DNA from: Candidatus Brevibacterium intestinavium
GTDB lineage: Bacteria > Actinomycetota > Actinomycetes > Actinomycetales > Brevibacteriaceae
Reading direction: 5' to 3'
Assembly (NCBI GenBank): GCA_019117545.1
Contig: DWZN01000100.1
Span: forward strand, 1 to 59,502
Length of the DNA stretch: 59,502 nt
The position numbers and the translations under genes are program-made. The notes beneath the pieces were generated by a model. The model had not been told where the DNA came from, did not search any database, and was given only the letters and a program-made list of their open reading frames with translations. Shown here in pieces: positions 16,610-24,369 of the stretch. Positions within the stretch are counted from its first letter, which is position 1. The number at the start of each line of letters is the position of its first letter.

Positions 16610-17188
16610 TCACACCATGACCGCGAGGACGACGGAGGTCTCCTGACCGTCCCACCGCCCCAGCAGCAGCCCGCCCTCAGACCCTTCGGCCGACGAGTCG
16701 AGGTTCAGCTGGTGGAGCATTTCGACGTCTCCGGCACCGGCCAGCGGTCCCGTCCCGAAGGCGTGGGCGACCTCGGTGATCTCATCGATCCTTCGGCCCT
16801 CGTCATCGACGCGGAACTGACGTGCCGCGGTTCCGGCCGTGGCGATGGTGTCGTCGAGCCGTTGGCGGAAGAGCGGATCCCACATTCCGGCATAGACCCA
16901 GCGCTTGCCGAGCACGGAATGGTCCATCGTCGAGATCAGGTGCTCATCGGCACCGTCGAGCGGGGTCCCGCGGTAAGTGAGCGGAACCTGGATGTGACGG
17001 TCACCGCTTCTGAGGATGTGGACTTCGAGACCGACCTCACCGGCGGGGTCATCGAACCGGTAGGACGTGACCGGCTCCAGCGGTGCTGCCGCGAGATCGA
17101 AGTCGGCCGCCCAGTCCTGGCCGGTCACCCATTCGGTGACGACCTCGACCTTGCTGGGACTGAGCTGAGCTGCATAGATATCGGCCAT
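16610..17188 (-). CDS. Stand-alone maltokinase N-terminal-cap-like protein
   Basis: 192 residues starting MADIYAAQLSPSKVEVVTEW. This region resembles the N-terminal cap domain that precedes the kinase fold in actinobacterial maltokinase and trehalose-synthase fusions, but no kinase motif follows and the protein ends at normal length. Similar solo cap proteins are common in actinobacteria and have no assigned function. AGGAGG seven bases before ATG 17188 fixes the start; the longer open frame upstream runs through a tandem-repeat array. It is followed directly by the HIT gene. The assignment to the cap family is from memory of the motif. Confidence 0.75.
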   Translation of the reverse strand: MADIYAAQLSPSKVEVVTEWVTGQDWAADFDLAAAPLEPVTSYRFDDPAGEVGLEVHILRSGDRHIQVPLTYRGTPLDGADEHLISTMDHSVLGKRWVYAGMWDPLFRQRLDDTIATAGTAARQFRVDDEGRRIDEITEVAHAFGTGPLAGAGDVEMLHQLNLDSSAEGSEGGLLLGRWDGQETSVVLAVMV

Positions 17189-17286
17189 CGGGCTTCCTCC
17201 TGGTGTCGGTGTTCTGCCTGCCCGACCTCGGTGTCGGACTCCGGTGGTGCGGCTGTCAGATTCTCCTGTCCGCGGTGCTCGCCGGC

Positions 17287-17385
17287 GCTTCAGGCCCTGC
17301 CTGCGTTTCAGGCCCTTCCGGTGCCGGGCGCGTATCAGGCCTTGCGGGTGCCGGGGACGTATCAGGCCTTGCGGGTGCCGGGGAT
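17287..17385. repeat. 27-bp tandem repeats that copy the 3' end of thyX
   Basis: Full units are 17359-17385, 17332-17358 and 17305-17331, and a truncated fourth is at about 17287-17304. The first two differ at one position. The unit nearest the gene contains the last seven thyX codons and its TGA; the outer copies keep the stop in the same position (TGATAC, TGATAC, TGAAAC on the minus strand). Confidence 0.9.
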
Positions 17386-18147
17386 CCATTCTCCGTCGAC
17401 GACCTCGTAGTCGGCGAAGACCGCGGGAGCCTCTTCGCGCATCACCTCACCGATCTTGTTGAAGATGAGGCGGATCTCCTCCTCGGCACCCTTGGCGGTG
17501 CGCATCTCGACGACGTGGCGCAGGGAGCGCAGGTTCGCCGTATAGACGATGCCGGTGGCCAGACCCTCGGGGGCGAAACGGCGCATGAACGAGGTCATGT
17601 GCTTCTTATGAGAGAACTTCGTGCCCTCCTCGTCGAGCTCGAAGTGCTCGGCCATCCACTTCTGATGCTCCTCGAGAGTATCGAGGACCTTCAGCGAGCG
17701 CTCCATGAGCTCGGGGTCCTCACGTGCCCATTCGGGGAACCAGAACGGGATGTCGGACAGGCGCACATAGCGCAGCGACTCCTGCGAGAACGCGGATCCG
17801 GCGCGGTGGCGGATGAGTTCGTGGGTGAGCACCCGGGAGACGTTGTGGAGGACGAAGGTGAAGTTCGCGTGCTCGAGCACGGACCCGTGCTGGGACCGCA
17901 CGACATTGCCCAGGTACTGGGCGGAATCGGTGCGCACGCGGGAGACGTTCGGGTTGAGTCCCGGCTCCCAGGAGCGATAGCACATGCGGCCGGAGAATTC
18001 GAGGAGATCCTCGGCGTCGGGCGAATCGGCCTCTTCGACACGATCGGCCCAGACGTTTCCGCCCACTTCGTCAAGGTACGTCCTCATCGCTTCCCAATCG
18101 ATGCTGGGCTTGGCGATCAGTTCAACGGACGGTTCGACCTGGCGCAT
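17362..18147 (-). CDS. thyX: Flavin-dependent thymidylate synthase
   Basis: Makes dTMP from dUMP using FAD, NADPH and methylenetetrahydrofolate. 261 residues. The signature region is RHRAGSAFSQESLRY at 113-127: the usual RHR-X7-S has one extra residue (RHR-X8-S), a variant I believe also occurs in other ThyX proteins. The upstream QHGSVLEHANFTF and downstream NLRSLRHVVEMR segments (substrate and FAD contacts in the family) are intact. AAGGAG four bases before ATG 18147 fixes the start. It is probably transcribed after the S51-like peptidase gene. No thyA is in the window. Confidence 0.93.
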   Translation of the reverse strand: MRQVEPSVELIAKPSIDWEAMRTYLDEVGGNVWADRVEEADSPDAEDLLEFSGRMCYRSWEPGLNPNVSRVRTDSAQYLGNVVRSQHGSVLEHANFTFVLHNVSRVLTHELIRHRAGSAFSQESLRYVRLSDIPFWFPEWAREDPELMERSLKVLDTLEEHQKWMAEHFELDEEGTKFSHKKHMTSFMRRFAPEGLATGIVYTANLRSLRHVVEMRTAKGAEEEIRLIFNKIGEVMREEAPAVFADYEVVDGEWIPGTRKA

Positions 18148-18155
18148 GGCTCTCC

Positions 18156-18197
18156 TTGTGCAGGGTGCGGTTGTTCTGGTGCAGAGTGCAGTCGTTC
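18156..18197. repeat. Two 21-bp tandem repeats upstream of thyX
   Basis: 18156-18176 and 18177-18197 share (T/G)GTGCAG(G/A)GTGC(G/A)GT(T/C)GTTC, and a degraded third copy follows. They begin 8 bp before the thyX start, within the gap after the S51-like gene. Confidence 0.65.
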
Positions 18198-18283
18198 AGC
18201 GGTGGAGTGTGGTTCCCAATCCTACATTCGATCGACGCGGGTGCGAGCCGCCCGTGTCCCTTCGGGCCGGTGCCGCAGATGAG

Positions 18284-19006
18284 TCACGCCAGGTCGAGTC
18301 GGCGGAGCTCGGATTCGTCCACCACCGGGGTCTCGCCGGTCTGATCGACGACGTAGGCGCGGGCCTCGGGGGCTTCCACCAGCACCGAGGCGGCCGCCGT
18401 ATCCTCGAAGACCACCGCGGCGTGGTCGTCGATGGCCGTCCCCGGGCCCGGCAGCTGACCGGTGGAGATCCAGTCCCGGAAGGACTCGGCTCGGCCGGGC
18501 TCACCATGGTAGTGAGGGCAGGCGCTGCCGGGAATGAACCCGAGCCCGTCAGCGAGTGGGGCCAACGGCCCGAAGGAGTCGGTTGATGAGGCTTCGAACC
18601 AGCAGTTCGCGCCGGCGCTGATTTCGGCCAGAACGGTTCCCTCAGCTGCAGCTCGGGCCATGATCTCGTCGACGCCGTGGCGTCGCCACAGGCTCAGCAG
18701 GTTGGCTGTGGAGCCGCCGCCGACGTAGATGAGGTCCATGTCGAGCAGCAGGGTCGGGTCACTGTAGCCCCGGGGCCCCTGCCCGAACAGGGAGAGGACG
18801 TGTGTGTCGGCGCGCCCGGCGAAGGCGGCCTCGAAACGGTCACAGTACTCGCGGCTGTCGCCCGAGGTCGTGGGCACGAAGCAGACCCTGGGTCGGTTCG
18901 GCGAGTCGGCACCCGCACGCTCGAGCAGCCAATCGTCGATCGCGGACTCGCCGGTCTCGGACATCGAGAACCCGCCTCCGCCGATGGCGACGATCGTTGT
19001 GTGCAC
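18284..19006 (-). CDS. Type 1 glutamine amidotransferase-like protein, peptidase E (S51) family
   Basis: 240 residues in the class I amidotransferase-like fold. IVAIGGGG opens the first strand, IYVGGGSTANLL forms the oxyanion region, and Ser 130 in EISAGAN occupies the nucleophile elbow as in Asp-specific dipeptidase PepE, with PHYH after it. Family members cleave Asp-X dipeptides or cyanophycin-derived peptides; the substrate is not shown. The start is GTG 19006, with GGGAGG seven bases upstream; a GTG at 19036 would leave that site inside the gene. It is followed on the same strand by thyX. Confidence 0.82.
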   Translation of the reverse strand: MHTTIVAIGGGGFSMSETGESAIDDWLLERAGADSPNRPRVCFVPTTSGDSREYCDRFEAAFAGRADTHVLSLFGQGPRGYSDPTLLLDMDLIYVGGGSTANLLSLWRRHGVDEIMARAAAEGTVLAEISAGANCWFEASSTDSFGPLAPLADGLGFIPGSACPHYHGEPGRAESFRDWISTGQLPGPGTAIDDHAAVVFEDTAAASVLVEAPEARAYVVDQTGETPVVDESELRRLDLA

Positions 19007-19057
19007 GGCGGTGCCTCCCGCGTCTGCGCTGCTCACTGCTTCAGCTTCCGGTCTCGG

Positions 19058-19137
19058 TCGGCGTCAGACGCTCCCGGCGTCTTTCGGGTTCGGCGTCTTA
19101 CGATCTCGACGTCATACGAGCTCGGCGATATCCGCTC
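19058..19137. repeat. Five 16-bp tandem repeats at the lipoate-ligase gene stop codon
   Basis: Five consecutive 16-mers start at 19058, 19074, 19090, 19106 and 19122, with the consensus TCGGCGTC-N3-CG-N3. The array runs into the stop codon of the lipoate-ligase-like gene (19136-19138, minus strand) and fills most of the gap to the S51-like gene. Confidence 0.8.
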
Positions 19138-20215
19138 AGGGAACGCGGTGGGTCCACTTGTCTGTGCCGAACTTCTCGTCGACGAGTGCGTGTGCCCTCT
19201 CGAGTTCAGCCTCGGTGTAGGTGCCGTAGTCGGCGCCGTAGCGGGAGGCGAAGGTCTCGGCCATGACGTCGATGATGTCCTTCCGCGACTCGCCGGTCTG
19301 GCTGCGCAGCGGGTCGACGCGCTTCTTCGCGCTGGCCACGCCTTTGTCGGAGATCTTCGCTTCGCCGACGCGCAGGACCTCGACCATCTTGTCCGCATCG
19401 ATGTCGTAGCTCATCGTCGCGTGGTGGAGCAGGGTTCCGTCGCGCAGACGCTTCTGCGCGGCACCGCCGATCTTGCCGCCGGTCGAGGAGATATCGTTGA
19501 TCGGTTTGTAGAAGGCTTCGACGCCGAGGGTCTTCAACGCCGCGAGCACCCACTGGTCGAGGAAGACGTAGGACTCCTCGTAGTCGAGGCCGGCGACGAG
19601 GGCGGGAGGGACGAACATCGAGTAGGTGATGCAGTTGCCTCCCTCCATGAACATGGCACCGCCGCCGGAGATCCGGCGCACGACCTGGACATCGTGCTTG
19701 GCGACGCCTTCGGGGCGCAGTTCGTTGACATAGGACTGGAAGGCGCCGATGACGGTGGCCGTGTCCTCCCATTCCCAGAATCGCAGGGTCGGTGCTCGGC
19801 GTCCGGCGGCGACCTCCTCGAGCAGCACTTGGTCGAGTGCCACGTTCACCTGGGTCGGCAGCACCTCGCCGCGGATGACCTGCCAGTCGAAGTCGGTGAA
19901 GTTCGCGGCGGAACCGAGGGCGCGGCGGACGACGGTGGCGATGTCGGCAGTCGAGAAGCCGTGCATGGCCAGTTCCGAACCGTAGCCGGCCAGGGCCTCG
20001 TCGAGACGTCGGCGCAGAGCCGCATTGTCGGCGGTGACGCGGGCTCCGACGAGAGCCGGGGCGAGGTCGAAGTAGGCCTCTTCGGGTTCGAGGAAGAAGT
20101 CGCCGGAGATCTTGACCTCGGTGATGGCCTTGCCGTCGGTGACCACATCGGCGACGACGAGTTTGCCGCCGATGACCTTGTATTCGCCGTGGAAGTGCTG
20201 CGTATCGTTCGTCAT
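19136..20215 (-). CDS. Lipoate-protein ligase family protein
   Basis: 359 residues. The first part, to about residue 90, resembles the small accessory domain of lipoate ligases, here placed N-terminal. The biotin/lipoate A/B ligase domain follows, with the RRISGGGAMF motif near 186 and KIGGAAQKR containing the conserved Lys. Known relatives adenylate lipoate or octanoate and transfer it to E2 or GcvH. A separate LipB or LipL role is possible. ATG 20215 lies 10 nt after the stop of the prolyl oligopeptidase gene; a TTG at 20224 is an alternative start, so coupling to that gene is likely. Confidence 0.85.
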   Translation of the reverse strand: MTNDTQHFHGEYKVIGGKLVVADVVTDGKAITEVKISGDFFLEPEEAYFDLAPALVGARVTADNAALRRRLDEALAGYGSELAMHGFSTADIATVVRRALGSAANFTDFDWQVIRGEVLPTQVNVALDQVLLEEVAAGRRAPTLRFWEWEDTATVIGAFQSYVNELRPEGVAKHDVQVVRRISGGGAMFMEGGNCITYSMFVPPALVAGLDYEESYVFLDQWVLAALKTLGVEAFYKPINDISSTGGKIGGAAQKRLRDGTLLHHATMSYDIDADKMVEVLRVGEAKISDKGVASAKKRVDPLRSQTGESRKDIIDVMAETFASRYGADYGTYTEAELERAHALVDEKFGTDKWTHRVP

Positions 20216-20225
20216 GTTCTCCAAC

Positions 20226-22556
20226 CTACTCCCCTGTCAGCGAGTTCCACAGGAAGCGGTAGCTCAGCGCTCGGGTGAAGGCCGTCTGTTCGTTGTCCGA
20301 GGCCGCCGAGTGGCCGCCTTCGGTGTCTTCGAAGAACCACACGTCCTCGATGCCCTGCGACTGCATCCGCGCGGCCATCTTCCGTGCCTGGACGGGTCCG
20401 ACCCGGTCGTCCGAAGTGGCTGTCCAGAACAGTACGGGCGGGTAGTCCCGGTCGGGTTCGATGAGGTGGTAGGGCGAGAATTTGCGGATGAAGTCCCAGT
20501 CCTCGGCCACATCCGGGTCGCCGTATTCGGCCTTCCAGGAATAGCCGGCGCTGAGCTTCGTGTACCGGCGCATGTCCAGCAGAGGGACACCGCAGGAGAC
20601 GGCTCCGAAGAGCTCCGGGTACTGGGTGAGCATATTGCCGACCAGCAGGCCGCCGTTCGATCCTCCGGCGCAGGCGAGTCGCTTCGGGCTCGTCACCCCG
20701 CGGTCGATGAGGTCACGTGCCACGGCCGCGTGGTCCTCGTAGCAGCGCATCCGGTTCTCCCGCATCGCAGCGGTGTGCCATTCGGGCCCGTACTCGCCGC
20801 CTCCGCGGATGTTCGCCAGTACGTAGACGCCTCGGCGTCCGGCCGGCAGTTCAGTCTTCTGTCCAGCGGGTCGGCCGGGGATCTCCGCTCCTGTGCGCCG
20901 GCTCAGCCAGCCGATGCCGACGACGGGCGAGTACACGGGGGTGCGGCTGACCTCGAAGCCTCCGTAGCCGTCGAGCAGTGTGGGATTGCTGCCGTCCAGC
21001 TCGAGGTCGTCGTCGCTGATCTGGAAGTACGGGACCTTCGTGCCATCGGCGCTGGTGGCGAAGTGCTGTTCGACCTTCAGCCCGTCGGAGGGGAACAGGG
21101 CCGCGGCGGATTTGATCACCTCGGCGGTGCTGGGTGTCGCAGTGGCGGATTCGCTGCCGGGTTCCTGGGCGCTGGCTTCGCTGCCGGGCTCCTCGACGCT
21201 GGCTTCGCTGCCGGGTTCACCGCCGACCTCGGGCGATTCTGTGCCCGGCGTCCCATACGATGTGCCCAGCGTCCCATACGACAGGGTCGACGGAGTCAGG
21301 AACCCGGTGCTGATCATCCAGTAGTCGTTGGCCGTGTCCGGATCGTGCTTGTCCACCGCACCCAACCCGACCATGTGGTTGGCCGGCACACCGGGCAGAG
21401 TGGTCGCGGCGAAGTCGTTGCCGAGGTCGAGCACCCTCAGCTGAGATTGGACGTCGGCCAGCAGTTCGAGCACCAGATAGTCGCGGGTGAAGGTGAAGGA
21501 CTGCAGGGAGGTGTGCTCGTCAGGGGCGAAGATCACTCGCGGGTTGAACTCACCGGCCCTGACCTCGGCGATGTCGGCGACGGCGAAGCCGCCGGCGGGG
21601 ACCGCTGTGGTGCCCGCATCCCAGGACGACTGCGGGCGGAAGAGGACCAGGTCGCGCTCGATGCCGACCTCCACATCGGTGGGCACGTCGATCGAGATGA
21701 GCGCGTTCTCCCACACCTGCGGTTCGGCGGAGAGGCTGCCGTCGCCGGCTCGGATGTCGTCGAGATCGAGGAAGCTGGGTCGGGAGTTGAAGAAGTCGAT
21801 GGCGTCGACGACGATGGCTCGATCCGTGGTCTCCGTCCCGGGCCGGACATCGCTGCCGACGAAGATGGCGACATGGTCGCGGGGCACCTCGGCGATGATC
21901 GGGGCCTCGGAGATCGACTGTCCGCGCTTGAGCACTCTGGCCTGGCGGGGATAGGACGAGGTGGTCAGGGAGTCCTCGTCGGTCTCGGTCGCCACGATCA
22001 CGGTGTCGTCGTCGAGCCAGGCCAGCTGCGTCTTGGCGGCGGGAAGGTCGAAGCCGCCGTCGACGAAGCTCTTGTCCTCGAGGTCGAATTCGCGGACCCG
22101 GCGCGAGTCTCCCCCGTCGGGCGACAACTGGACGAGCGCGCGACGGTTGTCGCTGCGGCGGACCATCGCACCCGACCAGACCCACCCTGTGTCCTCAACG
22201 GCGGCGAGTTCGTCGAGGTCGAGCAGGATTTCCCAGTCGGGTGCCGGTGTGCGGTAGCTGTCCCAGGTGGTGCGTCGCCACAGCCCTTTCGGGTTCGCCT
22301 CGTCCCGCCAGAAGTTGTAGTAGCGGTCTCCGCGTTTGGTAACCATCGGGATCCGGTCATCGGAGTCCAGAGCGGTGCGCAGTTCGCTGGAGAGAGAGTC
22401 GAAGAGTTCGTCGCGGAAGCGGTTCAGGGTCTTCGCGTTCTGGTCTTGGACCCAGGAGATCTGCTCTTCGCCGGTGATGTCCTCGAGCCAGAGATTCTCG
22501 TCTTCGGGCTTCTCGCTCGACGTCGGGGCTGCTGTGCTGGGAGCTTCTTCACGCAT
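20226..22556 (-). CDS. Prolyl oligopeptidase family serine peptidase (S9A)
   Basis: 776 residues: a propeller region followed by the catalytic alpha/beta hydrolase domain. The triad candidates are Ser 633 in GGSNGGL, Asp in TATSDDRVGP and His in EGGHSA. Upstream NIRGGGEYGPEWH is typical of S9A. Relatives cleave short peptides after proline in the cytosol; there is no signal peptide. An unusual low-complexity insert at about 424-477 contains SYGTLGTSYGTPGTE and then three EPGSEAS units, also visible as DNA repeats, between propeller and catalytic domain. ATG 22556 is preceded by AGGA; an ATG at 22565 is less likely. Confidence 0.9.
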   Translation of the reverse strand: MREEAPSTAAPTSSEKPEDENLWLEDITGEEQISWVQDQNAKTLNRFRDELFDSLSSELRTALDSDDRIPMVTKRGDRYYNFWRDEANPKGLWRRTTWDSYRTPAPDWEILLDLDELAAVEDTGWVWSGAMVRRSDNRRALVQLSPDGGDSRRVREFDLEDKSFVDGGFDLPAAKTQLAWLDDDTVIVATETDEDSLTTSSYPRQARVLKRGQSISEAPIIAEVPRDHVAIFVGSDVRPGTETTDRAIVVDAIDFFNSRPSFLDLDDIRAGDGSLSAEPQVWENALISIDVPTDVEVGIERDLVLFRPQSSWDAGTTAVPAGGFAVADIAEVRAGEFNPRVIFAPDEHTSLQSFTFTRDYLVLELLADVQSQLRVLDLGNDFAATTLPGVPANHMVGLGAVDKHDPDTANDYWMISTGFLTPSTLSYGTLGTSYGTPGTESPEVGGEPGSEASVEEPGSEASAQEPGSESATATPSTAEVIKSAAALFPSDGLKVEQHFATSADGTKVPYFQISDDDLELDGSNPTLLDGYGGFEVSRTPVYSPVVGIGWLSRRTGAEIPGRPAGQKTELPAGRRGVYVLANIRGGGEYGPEWHTAAMRENRMRCYEDHAAVARDLIDRGVTSPKRLACAGGSNGGLLVGNMLTQYPELFGAVSCGVPLLDMRRYTKLSAGYSWKAEYGDPDVAEDWDFIRKFSPYHLIEPDRDYPPVLFWTATSDDRVGPVQARKMAARMQSQGIEDVWFFEDTEGGHSAASDNEQTAFTRALSYRFLWNSLTGE

Positions 22557-22657
22557 GCCACCCATCCTAGTGTTTGTCGGCCAGGCATTCGGCCCCTGCC
22601 GCCGGAGCTTCCCGGACGCCGGATGGCTCGTTTTCCCGGCGGCCGGGTGGCGGCCCC

Positions 22658-24253
22658 TCACCACCGACGTCCGAGGTGCTTGCTGATCCCGGCGTGCAGG
22701 GCCGCCTCCACCGGGCTCAGCGGTGTGTTGTCGGCGTCGAAGATCTCGACTCCGATGGTGGTCCCGGCGACTTCGACCGTCGACTTCTCGCGCGGGCGGA
22801 ATCTCCAGGGGATGAGCACGGTTCGCGGCGGGTCGGAGCCCGTCGACCCTGACCCGGCGTCCGTTCCAACCGAGTCCGTGTCTTCCTTCTCGCCCGAGCC
22901 CGTGCCTTCCTCTTCGCCCGAGCCCGTGTCTTCCGTCTCGCCCGGCGGCCCGGTGTCGGACGGGTGGCCCGAGGTCGCTTCGGCTGCGTCTTCGTCGTGG
23001 CCCTGTCTCGGATCAGGTCTGCTGATCGGTTTGGTGCGCGACCGGTAGTGGTGCCCGGTGGGGGTGACCACTTCGAGTCCGTCCGGCGTCGCCTTGTGCC
23101 CCCACCCGGCGAGTTCTTTCGCATAGTTGCAGGCGGCGCACAGTCCCGAGGAGTTGTTCCAGCCGGTTTCGCCGCCGTTGGCGAAGGAATCGGCGTGGTC
23201 GGCATGCTTGATCGGTGCTTCGCACCATGGCGAGCGGCAGACGTCATCGCGAATGACGACCATGCGCCTGAGCAGACCGGAGAATTCCCTCCGGCGGGAG
23301 TCCATGCGCACGAGTTGGCCGTCCTCCGGCCGCGTGTACAGCCGACGGACGAACACGGCAGCTTGGTCCTCGGTCACGAAGTCCCGAGCGGTCTGCGCAG
23401 GGATGGGCCCGACGCCGGGGAACCATGCAGGCTCCTCGCCGGGCTCGAGCAGACTGCTGGCCTGCATGATGAGGTGGATCTCCGTGGGCACAGCCGTCGC
23501 GGATTCCTGTCCGGTGAGCCGCTCGACCAGCAGATCGGCGGCGATCTGGCCCTCCGCACGGCCCTCCGACTCTCCCGTGGCGAGAATCGACTGGGCCGAC
23601 TTCTTCAGGTTCGCAAAAGCGGCCACCGCCTGGGGCATCGGCAACAGCGCCGTGAGGTAGGCCATGTTGCCCGGGGCCGGGCGCACGCTGACCGCCCGCT
23701 CCTCGACCCGGCGTTCGAGATGTTCGACCGCAGCACGCTGGTCGAGTTCTTGGGCCAGTGCGCGCGTTTCGTTTGCCAGCCGCCTGACCCCGACTTCGGG
23801 AAGGCGAGCGGCCATCCGCTCATCGAGCTCGTGCTTCTTCTCGCGCGGCAGCCAGTCGGATTCCTTGGCAACGACCCGCGCCTTCTCCTCGGAGATGTCG
23901 CCGGCCTTCATCGCCCCATAGGTCTCGGGCAGGTCCAGAAGCAGGGTGCGCGAGAACTTCAGCAGTCCGTCGCCGCGCGAGCGGGAGACCTTTCGGGCCA
24001 GAGCGACCTCCGCGCCGAGACCGCGGCCCTGTTTCTTGCTGGGCACTCCGTCCTCGGCCTCTCGGTTCCTGCGGAGCATATCGAAGCTCAGGGTCTCCCG
24101 AGCCTGGGCCGCCGCGCTGGCCGAGTTCAGTTCTTCCAAGGCCGTGATGCGGTCGATGGCCTCTTCCTCGGTCTTGGCCGGGGGAAGTTCGGACAGGCTG
24201 CGGCGCCACCGATGGATCTCGGTGAGAACGTCTGGAACCTGCTCTGCCTCCAT
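22658..24253 (-). CDS. DUF222 and HNH endonuclease domain protein
   Basis: 531 residues. An N-terminal DUF222 region, largely helical (RITALEELNSASAAAQARE... SEEKARVV), is followed by an HNH nuclease module at about 335-375: CRSPWC, then HADHADSFANGG and N-N-S-S-GLCAACN, giving two Cys pairs and the HNH residues. A highly repetitive Gly/Ser/Glu/Thr stretch (GSGEEEGTGSGEKEDTDS and similar) separates it from a short C-terminal segment. Such genes are abundant and multicopy in actinobacteria; their function is unknown. The ATG 24253 lies 9 nt after a TATAGT, so the transcript may be leaderless. No methylase or restriction partner is adjacent. Confidence 0.85.
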   Translation of the reverse strand: MEAEQVPDVLTEIHRWRRSLSELPPAKTEEEAIDRITALEELNSASAAAQARETLSFDMLRRNREAEDGVPSKKQGRGLGAEVALARKVSRSRGDGLLKFSRTLLLDLPETYGAMKAGDISEEKARVVAKESDWLPREKKHELDERMAARLPEVGVRRLANETRALAQELDQRAAVEHLERRVEERAVSVRPAPGNMAYLTALLPMPQAVAAFANLKKSAQSILATGESEGRAEGQIAADLLVERLTGQESATAVPTEIHLIMQASSLLEPGEEPAWFPGVGPIPAQTARDFVTEDQAAVFVRRLYTRPEDGQLVRMDSRRREFSGLLRRMVVIRDDVCRSPWCEAPIKHADHADSFANGGETGWNNSSGLCAACNYAKELAGWGHKATPDGLEVVTPTGHHYRSRTKPISRPDPRQGHDEDAAEATSGHPSDTGPPGETEDTGSGEEEGTGSGEKEDTDSVGTDAGSGSTGSDPPRTVLIPWRFRPREKSTVEVAGTTIGVEIFDADNTPLSPVEAALHAGISKHLGRRW

Positions 24254-24369
24254 GACACAAACACTATACTGAGCCACTGACATGACTTCGCCGACGCACG
24301 TTCTCGCAGGTCAGGCGCCTGATTGCCGCAGATGACCAGAGGCTCAGGCAACCGCGACCGGGGAGGGCC

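Noticed and set aside
22658..24253. Restriction-modification or defence system around the DUF222/HNH gene
   Set aside because: The neighbours are a peptidase and an MFS transporter; no methyltransferase, helicase or specificity subunit is adjacent.
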